A stretch of 15,941 bases of DNA from an uncultured Clostridia bacterium (GCA_946623485.1 CAMORF010000016.1:1-15941); one strand, 5' to 3'; counted from the first letter of the stretch, positions 7,553 through 15,045 are shown. Made by a program: numbers and translations. Notes: generated by a model not told the origin, from the sequence alone.

Positions 7553-8703
7553 ACGAATCTCTTCTCCAGTCTTTCGGTAGTCATGCACAGCCAGTCACTG
7601 TGCACATAAGCCATCTCATTTCTCTTCATGATCTTCTCCGGCGTTACATTGCCTTTGCCAAGAAGCACCGCGATATCCCCTGGCGTGATCTCATCACATC
7701 CTGACACGTCCACGCAGAGATTATCCATGCAGACATCATCCGCCAGGCGAAAGCTTTTTCCCCGGATTTCAACGCTCACATCCTTCTGCGTGAGCAGCAG
7801 CGGGCAATCCCCGTAGCCGATCATCATCCGCGCGATCCGGCGCGTCCCGGGCAGAACGGATCCGGGATGATAAGACAGCGGCACGGATCCCGAAACATCT
7901 TTCACGCAGAACACCCGGGCGCAGATCCGCATTGCCTCCCGCAGCACCCCTTTGTCGCCGCAGGGGAGCCCATAGATGGCTGCTCCTGCGCGTACCATGT
8001 CGTAGGAATATTCCGGAAAGTCAAAGAGGAGAGCGGAATTCATCACATGAATCGTCAGCCTGTCTCTGTACTGCGGAGCGATCTGCCGGACAAATGCGTC
8101 AAAATCCTCCAGGTCTTTTTTTGTCTTCTCAAAATCATGGAAATAGGATGAGTATAAATGGGCATACAGCCCGCATACTTCCGCATATTCCGAGGAAAAG
8201 AACATTTTCTCATGGCGCAGGAACGTATCATAGCCGATCCCCATCCCGGAGTCCCACTCGTCCACACGCACATGCAGGGAAATGCGGATCCCGCGCCGCT
8301 GAGCCAGTCTGCGCAGTTCCTGATATTGCCGCATGCTGAATACCGAGAAAATGACCCTGCCCGGGTCAATCTGTCCGCTCAGGAGTAAGGCTTCCACCTC
8401 ATCCGCCTCCACCGCTCCGATGAGAAGGACAGGCGTTTGATCAGCTTTCCCGCCTTCCCTGCATGCCACAGCCCTTTCCGCCTCCGCCAGCCTGACGAGT
8501 TCGTCCGGCCTGCCGACGGCGATCATGTCCGCCAGGCCTTCCGATCCCAGGAAACGCGCCATGGCAGCCAGCCCATGGCCATATGCGTCTCCCTTCAGGA
8601 CAGCGCAGATGCGCGTCCCCGCCTTCAGCTTCTGTTTCACCATAGACACATTATGCCGGATGGCACCTGTGTCGATCTCTGCCCATGCAGTTTTACAGCT
8701 CAT
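7549..8703 (-). CDS. alr: Alanine-racemase-family PLP enzyme (divergent)
   Basis: This 384-aa enzyme is of the fold-type III alanine racemase family, which interconverts L- and D-amino acids with pyridoxal phosphate. The PLP lysine is Lys37 in AVLKGDAYGHG (usual form AVVKANAYGHG), and the second catalytic base is Tyr297 in IGYGDC (usual GYADG). Other family marks are HVMNSALLFDFP (219-230), MVRAGAAIYGL (236-246) and VCMDN (324-328). Two departures stand out: the usual VDTGMGRLG reads VDEWDSGMGIGY, with three extra residues and loss of the family arginine, and GYADG has become GYGDC. Substrate could be alanine, serine or another amino acid. The ATG at 8703 has AGAAGG ten bases upstream; an in-frame ATG 99 bases further up has no support. 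Its stop overlaps the SBP start (ATGA). A stand-alone housekeeping alr elsewhere in the genome is likely, so this copy probably serves the operon. Confidence 0.88.
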   Translation of the reverse strand: MSCKTAWAEIDTGAIRHNVSMVKQKLKAGTRICAVLKGDAYGHGLAAMARFLGSEGLADMIAVGRPDELVRLAEAERAVACREGGKADQTPVLLIGAVEADEVEALLLSGQIDPGRVIFSVFSMRQYQELRRLAQRRGIRISLHVRVDEWDSGMGIGYDTFLRHEKMFFSSEYAEVCGLYAHLYSSYFHDFEKTKKDLEDFDAFVRQIAPQYRDRLTIHVMNSALLFDFPEYSYDMVRAGAAIYGLPCGDKGVLREAMRICARVFCVKDVSGSVPLSYHPGSVLPGTRRIARMMIGYGDCPLLLTQKDVSVEIRGKSFRLADDVCMDNLCVDVSGCDEITPGDIAVLLGKGNVTPEKIMKRNEMAYVHSDWLCMTTERLEKRFV

Positions 8704-8767
8704 TTGTGTCAAACCTTCTCTGTAGACGCATTTTTTTCTGTGTCTGTATCTGACTTCCGGATGCAAT

Positions 8768-8959
8768 CTATCTGGATATGAATTCGCGTAACGATTCCCC
8801 ATCTCCGTTGCTCAGAACGCAAATCATGCAGAATATGCGCAATTGTTTCATTGATCTGTGATCAGCCGTCTGTGATTCGATGATTATGAATCCGTCTGCG
8901 GATCGACCATTATAGATGTGCCTTAGATCAATGATGACTGATCCGTCCGGAAGTTCCAT
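8768..8959 (-). CDS. Possible 63-aa small ORF coupled by TGATG
   Basis: The ATG at 8959 overlaps the stop of the 518-aa gene as TGATG, a common coupling arrangement, and the frame stays open for 63 codons. The peptide (MELPDGSVIIDLRH...) has no motif, signal or membrane helix that I recognise. No Shine-Dalgarno sequence precedes it, and part of the region is a diverged 26-bp direct repeat, so it may be non-coding. I keep it as a low-confidence entry because it occupies the only long gap inside an otherwise overlapping operon. Confidence 0.25.
   Translation of the reverse strand: MELPDGSVIIDLRHIYNGRSADGFIIIESQTADHRSMKQLRIFCMICVLSNGDGESLREFISR
8866..8917. repeat. Diverged 26-bp direct repeat in the gap before the racemase gene
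   Basis: CCGTCTG begins at 8866 and again at 8892; the two 26-base units agree at roughly 19 positions. An ATCCG/CGGAT inverted pair lies in the second unit. On the minus strand a perfect TATAAT (8914-8909) overlaps the repeat and could be the -10 of an internal promoter for the racemase gene, but no convincing -35 lies 16-18 bases upstream of it. The rest of the 8704-8958 gap shows nothing else. Confidence 0.4.
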
Positions 8960-10515
8960 CACATCAGAAATGCATGATCCGGGTACCTGACATACAGCTG
9001 CCTGGCGATGTCCTGATACCAGTTTTCTGCACGCCTGCTTCGGGGCACCAGGTCAAAGTAGATATCCGACAATCCCATCAGGTGGGCATCCCATAAGGGC
9101 GTCCGGAGGGCAGTCTCGCGTGCCCTGGCCAGGGACAGCCGGTTGCCGAATGCCTCCACCGGGCCGAAGGGCACTGCAAATCCCTGTCCACGGTACAGCC
9201 CAAACACCGGGCCGCTGATGTATCCATCGCAGACATAGGAACCGATCACATCTGCCTCCCGCGCAAAATTACATTTTCGCAAAATCCTGACCAGTGCCTC
9301 CTGATACTGAGGCAGGTACACGCACTGAAACATGCCGCCCAGCCAGGTCAGACCCCGCTCAAAAAAAGTGATCAGCACCATCGTAAAAACACCCGGGAAG
9401 ATACGCTTTTGCGCCAGAAGCATGCGGATTGAATCCAGGTCTGCCGGATACCGGACACTCTGGCCCCGCCAATCCTTCCCGATCAGAGTCCCTTCCTGTG
9501 TCAAGGTCAGATGGAGCTTCCTGCCTTTTTCGTCCGCCCCCCAGAATAAAATGTCCGCCATGCAGGAGCCGTCCGGAAGCTTTTCTTCCGCCAGGATCTG
9601 CCGGATCGCAGCATCTGACAATACCCCGTAAAGCAAGGAACCCGGATCCTCCAGTTCCCTGTCCAGGAGCGGCAGCAGCAAAGACTCCATCTCCAGGTAG
9701 ACAAAGTTTTTTCCTTCTCCCGCGAAGAGATGGCCGGACAGCGCCGCCCCGATCCGGGTCACCTGGTCAGAAAAGCATGCGGCATCAAGGACCGCTTTCC
9801 GCTCGTATACGTTCGCAAGAATTCGATCCAGAATATGCTCCAGGCTGCCCGAAGCTTCCTGCCTCAGGCCGGCTTCTTCAGGGTTCGGGCCGGATTCTCC
9901 CTGTTTCGTGCCGGCGCCTCCATAGTTCAGGCCGGATTCTCTATGGTTCGCGCCGGCGCCTCCCGTTTCCACAAACCGGTGGCGGAAGCGCCGGAGCATC
10001 TCCTCGCTGATGGGAGCTGTATAGGATGCCAGCCGGACAGATTCCCTGGCGGGAAAGATTGGAAAATACTGCTTGCCCGCTTCCGACATGGAAGCACAGA
10101 TTCCCCTGGCATAAGAAGCATTTTCCAGTTCAACCTGACCTGCACAGAAGATCGGGACGGCCTTCTCCTGGATGCCCAGCGTTTCAAGCAGCATGGAAAA
10201 CAGAAGATCCCCCTGAAAAGACTGGGCAAAATACAATCCGCCGTGATGGTCTGCCGTGCAGACAGCTCCGCCGCGAAGGGTGCGCACCACGCCATCCGCC
10301 TCCTCTTCTCCCAGCAGATTCCTGACGCGGTTTTGCACCAGTCCATAGAGGTCTTCCGGATCACAAAGCGGGGCAATGCTCCGGTTGTGAAGCACCTTCT
10401 CCTTCTGCTCCTTGATCAGGTCTGCAAGTGTTTTCTCCTGCATCCCGCAGCATCGCTGCAGTGTCAGGTTCTCAGCGCAGCACTGCTGCGCCAGGTCATT
10501 CAGTATATCCTTCAT
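8959..10515 (-). CDS. Unrecognised 518-aa protein with a DHHG motif and heptad-repeat insert
   Basis: I do not recognise this family. There is no signal peptide and no clear membrane helix, so it is probably cytoplasmic. The N-terminal part (about 1-180) has a patterned block: CTADHHG at 86-92, QSFQGDLLF at 98-106, and PIFCAGQVELEN through YARG at 121-138. This looks like a conserved active or binding site. A flexible insert of glycine-rich heptads (186-220) separates it from a C-terminal part (about 225-518) with FWGADEKGRKLHLTL (324-338) and a hydrophobic stretch PGVFTMVLITFFERGLTWLG (374-393). The N-terminus is cysteine-rich (QCC and RCC). I chose the ATG at 10515 over one at 10530 because it forms an ATGA overlap with the phosphatase stop and has GGAAG at good distance. 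Position between a phosphatase and a racemase suggests an enzyme of the same pathway; no reaction can be assigned. Confidence 0.85.
   Translation of the reverse strand: MKDILNDLAQQCCAENLTLQRCCGMQEKTLADLIKEQKEKVLHNRSIAPLCDPEDLYGLVQNRVRNLLGEEEADGVVRTLRGGAVCTADHHGGLYFAQSFQGDLLFSMLLETLGIQEKAVPIFCAGQVELENASYARGICASMSEAGKQYFPIFPARESVRLASYTAPISEEMLRRFRHRFVETGGAGANHRESGLNYGGAGTKQGESGPNPEEAGLRQEASGSLEHILDRILANVYERKAVLDAACFSDQVTRIGAALSGHLFAGEGKNFVYLEMESLLLPLLDRELEDPGSLLYGVLSDAAIRQILAEEKLPDGSCMADILFWGADEKGRKLHLTLTQEGTLIGKDWRGQSVRYPADLDSIRMLLAQKRIFPGVFTMVLITFFERGLTWLGGMFQCVYLPQYQEALVRILRKCNFAREADVIGSYVCDGYISGPVFGLYRGQGFAVPFGPVEAFGNRLSLARARETALRTPLWDAHLMGLSDIYFDLVPRSRRAENWYQDIARQLYVRYPDHAFLM
9856..9960 (-). 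repeat. 21-bp tandem repeat encoding a glycine-rich heptapeptide insert (518-aa protein)
   Basis: Five 21-base units encode GAGANHR, ESGLNYG, GAGTKQG, ESGPNPE and EAGLRQE at residues 186-220. The first four alternate between two types, so a 42-base higher-order period is visible. The plus-strand units share the GTTC core and a CCG ending. The insert splits the N- and C-terminal parts of the protein. Confidence 0.8.
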
Positions 10516-12308
10516 ACATCCTGCTTCCATCCATGATAGATCACGTTCATCATGGTGATATCATCAAACTGCTGTGCGCCGGCGACGAACATGTCGATCT
10601 CTTCCCGCACCTGTGGCAGGATCTTTTCAGGCGCTGCGTCTGGGCTTATATTCAGCGCATCCAGAAGGCGTTGTTCCCCGAACAGCTCAGAAGCGCCGTT
10701 TGTCGCCTCCGTCACGCCATCCGTGTACACAAAGATGGAATCGCCCGGCTCCATCCAAAACTCTGTCTTTTTAAAGCGCATGCCTTCCATAATTCCAAGC
10801 GCTACGGAGTGCTTCGTGCGATGCAGCTCGTACAGTCCGCCTTTTTTACGGATCGCGGGATACTCATGGCCGGCATTCACCTCAACCACATGGCCCGTCT
10901 TCAGATCCAGAACACCAAGCCAGACGGTTACAAACATGTTGGATTCATTTCCCACACACAGCTGATCGTTGACATCACAAAGCACCGTGGCGGGATCGCC
11001 TCCTGTGCGCAGCCGGTTCTGAATCAACGTCTTCGCAACCACCATGAACAGCGCTGCAGGAACTCCCTTCCCGGATACATCTGCGATTACCATGGCAAGA
11101 TGGCTCTCATCGATCTTGAAGAAATCATAGAAGTCTCCGCCCACTTCCTTCGCGGGAGACATCGTCGCATATAGCTGAAACTCCGTCACATCCGGGAACT
11201 CAGGGAAGATGCGCGGCAGCATATCTGCCTGGATCTTGGTCGCGACACTCAGCTCTGCCCCGATCCGCTGCTTCTCCGCCGTCACCTTCTCAAGGTTGAT
11301 CATATAATCCGTCAGCTCGGTAATCATGCCTGAGAAGCTTTCCGTCAAGGATCCGAGCTCGTCATCCGGGCCTTTCTGCTGCAGAATCGTATCGCTGAGC
11401 GCAGGATCCTTGCTGCTGGCATAGTTCTTGACATTTTCCTCCAGATGCAGGATACGGTCGAATACTTTACGGCGCAGCATGGAAAACAGAATTACTGTGG
11501 CAACTGCAAGTACAAGCAGTAAAAACAGGAACTGCTGCAGGACAGACTGCACGATCTCGTTCCTGACATATGCCACGCTGATCTCCGCGCAGATCAGGCC
11601 TGTCTTTTCCCCGTCATAGGAAACCGGCCTGCAGTAAGTGTAAACATGCCCGAATTCATTGTTCAGCTGGTCGAAGCCCTTTGGCGCGGCGCCGCTGTCC
11701 CACGCTTCCCACATGTATCTGTGCTTCGCCGGATCCTCATATACCTCGATGCCAAGATCCAGGATTTCCCTCCCGTCTTCTGCGGTCGTCGTTTCCAGGA
11801 CAGGATCAAACATGTAGCACATGACATGATCCTCCCCTTCTACCGGGAAGATAAAATAGACATAGCTTAACTCGAAGTCCTCGCACGCATCAAAGAACAC
11901 ATCGAACCAATACTCCATGCGGTAATGGACATACAGACGCTTCGCTTCTTCATCCAGCATGGCAAAAGACAGGCTGCCGCCAAGGTTCTCTCCTGCGTAA
12001 TGCTGTTTCATATACGATTCGTAGTTTTCCCTGGCGATCGGAAGATCCTCCCTGAAATCCTTCGGGATCTGGACCTGATCCTTGTGCTCCTTAAAATAGC
12101 CGATCAGGTCAACGAACGTATTATCTTTTTCCAACAGCCCGGAAAGATAAGAAGTGAGCTGATGAAGGCGGCTGACGCACTCCGCATGATACGAGTTCGT
12201 CCTGCCGATATATGTCATCACGCTGCTGATCAGGACCGTCACCAGGGCAAAGATAACAAAAATCACCCCCAGCTGCTTTACCAGTTTCTTTTGCTTTTTC
12301 TGTTTCAT
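10512..12308 (-). CDS. Membrane-bound PP2C/SpoIIE-type serine phosphatase with extracytoplasmic region and HAMP
   Basis: This 598-aa protein is a sensor phosphatase of the RsbU/RsbP/SpoIIE class, which removes phosphate from serine or threonine on partner proteins, classically anti-sigma-factor antagonists. It has a basic start, a helix at 12-34, an extracytoplasmic region (about 35-256), a second helix (257-278), a HAMP-like segment (about 279-332), a short coiled coil with the ELSVATKIQADMLP linker (352-365), and the PPM domain. Metal-binding acidic motifs are all present: GGDFYDFF (390-397), ADVSGKG (409-415), YTDGVTEATN (528-537) and FDDIT (581-585). No RsbV-, RsbW- or sigma-like gene lies in the window, so its target is elsewhere. 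It is the first gene of the long operon. ATGs at 12314 and 12308 are both possible; I prefer 12308, which is 9 bases from GGAG. Confidence 0.93.
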   Translation of the reverse strand: MKQKKQKKLVKQLGVIFVIFALVTVLISSVMTYIGRTNSYHAECVSRLHQLTSYLSGLLEKDNTFVDLIGYFKEHKDQVQIPKDFREDLPIARENYESYMKQHYAGENLGGSLSFAMLDEEAKRLYVHYRMEYWFDVFFDACEDFELSYVYFIFPVEGEDHVMCYMFDPVLETTTAEDGREILDLGIEVYEDPAKHRYMWEAWDSGAAPKGFDQLNNEFGHVYTYCRPVSYDGEKTGLICAEISVAYVRNEIVQSVLQQFLFLLLVLAVATVILFSMLRRKVFDRILHLEENVKNYASSKDPALSDTILQQKGPDDELGSLTESFSGMITELTDYMINLEKVTAEKQRIGAELSVATKIQADMLPRIFPEFPDVTEFQLYATMSPAKEVGGDFYDFFKIDESHLAMVIADVSGKGVPAALFMVVAKTLIQNRLRTGGDPATVLCDVNDQLCVGNESNMFVTVWLGVLDLKTGHVVEVNAGHEYPAIRKKGGLYELHRTKHSVALGIMEGMRFKKTEFWMEPGDSIFVYTDGVTEATNGASELFGEQRLLDALNISPDAAPEKILPQVREEIDMFVAGAQQFDDITMMNVIYHGWKQDV

Positions 12309-12449
12309 CTGCATATACTCCCTTTGAAAATCTTTGTCACTGACAGGTTCAGTTACAAAAAAGCATTCTTCGCTGAATCGTCCCTGTATTCAAAAAATGA
12401 TCCGGCTGTCATTCACTGCACAAAAAATATTATCATACTGGAATCTCTT

Positions 12450-12478
12450 ATAGTAGCACTTTTTCCATCAAAATGAAA
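12450..12478 (-). promoter_or_regulatory. Candidate promoter for the long signalling operon
   Basis: On the minus strand an extended -10, TGCTACTAT (TACTAT at 12455-12450), lies 17 bases downstream of a weak -35-like TTTCAT (12478-12473). It sits between the upstream gene's terminator and the phosphatase start, about 140 bases from the ATG. A second -10-like TATGAT lies nearby with no -35. Base matching only; the remainder of the 12315-12513 gap shows no clear operator or riboswitch. Confidence 0.35.
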
Positions 12479-12513
12479 TTCCAAAGGGACTTCGTCCAAA
12501 AATCACATAGCCG

Positions 12514-12557
12514 AAAAAGGCCTTTGCCTGCTGCCGCATACGGCAGCAGGCAAAGGT
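12514..12557 (-). terminator. Strong intrinsic terminator after the secreted-protein gene
   Basis: CCTTTGCCTGCTGCCG (12521-12536) pairs perfectly over 16 bp with 12541-12556 around the loop CATA. On the minus strand the stem is followed by CCTTTTT. It lies about 80 bases after the stop codon of the secreted-protein gene and before the operon promoter, so it separates the two units. On the plus strand the following bases are less T-rich. Confidence 0.92.
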
Positions 12558-12635
12558 CTTTCCTGCGTTTTATAATGGGATGGTTCTCAGTCTGCCCCGG
12601 CCCGCGCAAGGGCTTTGCTTCCGGCTATGCCTGCC

Positions 12636-13565
12636 TCAGTCATCATCCACTTCTCCGCCGTTCGCAATCGCTGCGCACCATGCTTCCATAATCCCTGTGG
12701 TGGTATCATCCTCATCTGCGTCCTTCGGATTTGCCTGATAGTAAATGTCCACCTCTTCTCCGTCGATGGTCCTGACCTGACGGATGAGATTCATGGATTC
12801 CGCATTCTTGAAGAAATCGAACCTGACTTCTTCCCCGTTGTCATCAAATGCGAGGACATAGTATTCACCGTCCGGCACTGTCACTTCATCCAGCTCTTCA
12901 TAAGTGAAATCATTGGCAAGGTCTTCGATGTAATCATCTTCGTCAATCGATGCCGGATCCAGCGCATCGGGACCGTAATCCAGAGCTCTCAGTTCGAATT
13001 TGGTTCCCGGCTTGTAAGCAGCCTGCGCCAGCAGCATATCCAGGTAAGTGTTGGTATAGAATTCATCATCCAGCTCCGGATTGTTTGCAATGATCTCCTG
13101 ACGGACCTCCTGGAATGCCCATTCATTGATCGTCTGCCAATCCTCCATGGCCTCTTCCATCTCTTCGTTGGACTCTCTGAGCATGCGCACATCTGTCGGA
13201 TGGGCATACACATAATAGATGTCGTCGTCCTCAGCGAATACCTCCATGCCATCCATGGCGCCGCAGCGAAGCTCCTTCATCTTCTCTTCCGGAACGGTGC
13301 AGATCGTGAAGATCCATCCTGCGCCTTTTTCGTCTTCTCCCATCGCCTCCGCCGCTTCAACCGAGCCTGTTTCATAGACCGCGACGATCTCATCTGCCGC
13401 AAGGTCTTCTGTCTGTACCGTGACCTTGTCTTTGATCTCTTCCGGAATCACGAATTTGATTCCCTGTACATCGACCTTGTCAGCACCATCCGCGAAAACA
13501 CCTGTTGCTCCGATTGCAGTGACTGCTGCTGCCAGCACGAAACCGGCCATCATCTTTTTCATCAT
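12636..13565 (-). CDS. Secreted, highly acidic protein of unknown function
   Basis: This 309-aa protein has a clean Sec signal peptide: MMKKMM, a hydrophobic core at about 7-24, and a probable cut after VFA at residue 25. There is no lipobox cysteine, so it should be released rather than lipid-anchored. The mature part is rich in Asp and Glu (runs such as AEDDDIYYVY, ASIDEDDYIEDL and the EVDDD end) and has only two cysteines (101 and 297), which could form one disulfide. Sequences such as GEYYVLAFDDNGEEVRFDFF suggest a beta-rich fold, but I recognise no family. The start has a near-perfect AAGGAGGAG eight bases before the ATG, implying strong translation. It has its own terminator, and a 228-base gap separates it from paaK, so it is probably transcribed alone. 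Its role beside an aromatic fermentation cluster and a signalling operon is unclear. Confidence 0.88.
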   Translation of the reverse strand: MMKKMMAGFVLAAAVTAIGATGVFADGADKVDVQGIKFVIPEEIKDKVTVQTEDLAADEIVAVYETGSVEAAEAMGEDEKGAGWIFTICTVPEEKMKELRCGAMDGMEVFAEDDDIYYVYAHPTDVRMLRESNEEMEEAMEDWQTINEWAFQEVRQEIIANNPELDDEFYTNTYLDMLLAQAAYKPGTKFELRALDYGPDALDPASIDEDDYIEDLANDFTYEELDEVTVPDGEYYVLAFDDNGEEVRFDFFKNAESMNLIRQVRTIDGEEVDIYYQANPKDADEDDTTTGIMEAWCAAIANGGEVDDD

Positions 13566-13793
13566 TTTTTACTCCTCCTTATGATTTCGTTTGTGTGTGA
13601 CCTCCGAAACCTTTTGGTTTCCGATGTCTTGTTTTCCTTTGATGTCTGGTTATACGGAGCTTTTCAACGCAGGGTCTGCCGTTCATCTTTTTTTAAGATT
13701 CCCTGCGCTTTTTCCCCGGGTTTTCAGAATCCGGAAACGACCTGGAATACCGGAGGATCTGTTTTACGATTCCCAAGGCTTTCCGCTGACCGA
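13566..13793 (-). other. Intergenic region between paaK and the secreted-protein gene
   Basis: Two inverted repeats are visible. CGCAGGG (13668-13674) pairs with CCCTGCG (13701-13707) and encloses a smaller ATCTT/AAGAT stem. A GAAACC-AAAA-GGTTTC hairpin lies closer to the secreted-protein start. Neither has a convincing T-run on the minus strand, so I cannot name a paaK terminator. TATAAC (13654-13649) is a possible -10 without a matching -35. Confidence 0.4.
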
Positions 13794-15029
13794 TCAGTCA
13801 TACCTTTCGTCAATCACCCTCTTTGCCTTTTTCTCGCTGCGGGGAAGCACACCGTTCTCGACGACCTTGACAAGCGGCGTGAATCCGATCGCGGACTTGA
13901 ACTTCGCGGCAATTCGATCAGCCAGGGACGCGAAATTGACCGTCCCGTCGGTCTCCACATAGAGGCGCAGCGTATCCTTCCCTTCCAGATGGGAGAGCCG
14001 GATCTGATACTCACTGGCCACCTCCGGGAACTTGCCCAGCAGCTCCTCGACCTGGCTGGGGAAGAAGTTGACGCCCCGGAATTTAACCATATCGTCGCTT
14101 CTGCCCTGAATCACGTCGATCCGCGGATATCTGGACCCGCAGGGGCATTCTCCCGGTATGATCCTCGAGATATCATGGGTTCTGTAACGGATCAGCGGCG
14201 CGCCTTCCTTGACCAGCGTCGTGATGACAATCTCGCCGAATTCCCCGTCAGGCACATTTTCCCCGGTGACAGGATCAATGATCTCAAGATAGATATAGTC
14301 ATCCCAGATATGCATGCCTTGATCGTACCTGCAGCTGATCCCGATCCCCGGCCCGTAGATCTCTGTGAGCCCATAGATGTCATAAAGCTCGATCCCCAGG
14401 ATATCTGTGATCTTCCTGCGCATCTTTTCACTCCAGCGTTCGGAACCGATCACGCCCTTCTTCAGGCAGATCTGATCCTGGATCCCCCGCTTCTGGATCT
14501 CCTCCGCCAGCAGCAGGGCATAGCTGGAGGTAGCCGTCAGGACCGTAGATTTCATGTCGATCATAAACCGAAGCTGCTTCTCGGTATTGCCCGGCCCCAT
14601 CGGAATGACCATGGCGCCAAGCTTTTCCGCCCCGTTCTGGAAGCCAATGCCGGCGGTCCAAAGCCCGTATCCTGGTGTAATCTGGATCCTGTCCCTGTCG
14701 GTAATCCCTGCAAATTCATAGCAGCGGCGAAACATCTCTCCCCAGTCATCCACGTCCTTGGCCGTATAGGGGACAATGACAGGCTTTCCGGTCGTTCCGG
14801 AAGAGGAATGGATCCGCACGATCTCCTCCTCCGGCACTGCCATGAGCCCAAGCGGATAAGCATCCCGCAGCTCCTGCTTGTTGGAAAATGGAAGCGCTTC
14901 AAACGCTTCTGCCGAATCCACTCCGGTAATTCCGGCCTGGTTCAGCCTTGCGCCATAGAAATTATTGGATTCCCGCAGGCGCTGAATCTGACGGTTCACC
15001 TGCTGCAGCTGTGTCTCATTGATTCTCAT
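13794..15029 (-). CDS. paaK: Phenylacetate-CoA ligase family (AMP-forming arylacetate-CoA ligase)
   Basis: This 411-aa cytoplasmic enzyme is of the PaaK type and should interconvert an arylacetate, ATP and CoA with arylacetyl-CoA, AMP and PPi. The nucleotide-binding motif SSSGTTGKP is at 75-83, IYGLTEIYGPG at 218-228, the hinge-region pattern YRTHDISR at 282-289, GRSDDMVKFRGVNFFPSQVEE at 309-329 and the C-terminal lysine segment KKAKRVIDER at 400-409. Length is close to the usual 430 residues. I start at the ATG at 15029, with GGAG eight bases upstream; an ATG 39 bases further up has no ribosome site. Next to iorAB, it probably handles the arylacetyl-CoA made from phenylpyruvate, hydroxyphenylpyruvate or indolepyruvate. 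In fermentation it may run towards ATP formation, as proposed for similar clusters; direction is inference. Confidence 0.93.
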   Translation of the reverse strand: MRINETQLQQVNRQIQRLRESNNFYGARLNQAGITGVDSAEAFEALPFSNKQELRDAYPLGLMAVPEEEIVRIHSSSGTTGKPVIVPYTAKDVDDWGEMFRRCYEFAGITDRDRIQITPGYGLWTAGIGFQNGAEKLGAMVIPMGPGNTEKQLRFMIDMKSTVLTATSSYALLLAEEIQKRGIQDQICLKKGVIGSERWSEKMRRKITDILGIELYDIYGLTEIYGPGIGISCRYDQGMHIWDDYIYLEIIDPVTGENVPDGEFGEIVITTLVKEGAPLIRYRTHDISRIIPGECPCGSRYPRIDVIQGRSDDMVKFRGVNFFPSQVEELLGKFPEVASEYQIRLSHLEGKDTLRLYVETDGTVNFASLADRIAAKFKSAIGFTPLVKVVENGVLPRSEKKAKRVIDERYD

Positions 15030-15045
15030 AATAAAACTCCATTCC

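Noticed and set aside
7549..8703. VanT-like serine racemase
   Set aside because: VanT proteins carry an N-terminal membrane domain; this protein is soluble and of ordinary Alr length. A serine preference cannot be excluded, but the VanT label is not supported.
9856..9960. Tandem repeats considered as a CRISPR array
   Set aside because: The 21-bp units are directly adjacent with no spacers, keep an open reading frame and encode heptapeptides; this is a coding minisatellite.
9730..10536. 268-codon plus-strand open frame opposite the 518-aa gene, with repetitive FRAGASIVQAGF-type segments
   Set aside because: The repetitive look is simply the 21-bp minisatellite read in antisense; no ribosome site, and the minus-strand frame is far better supported by its ATGA coupling.
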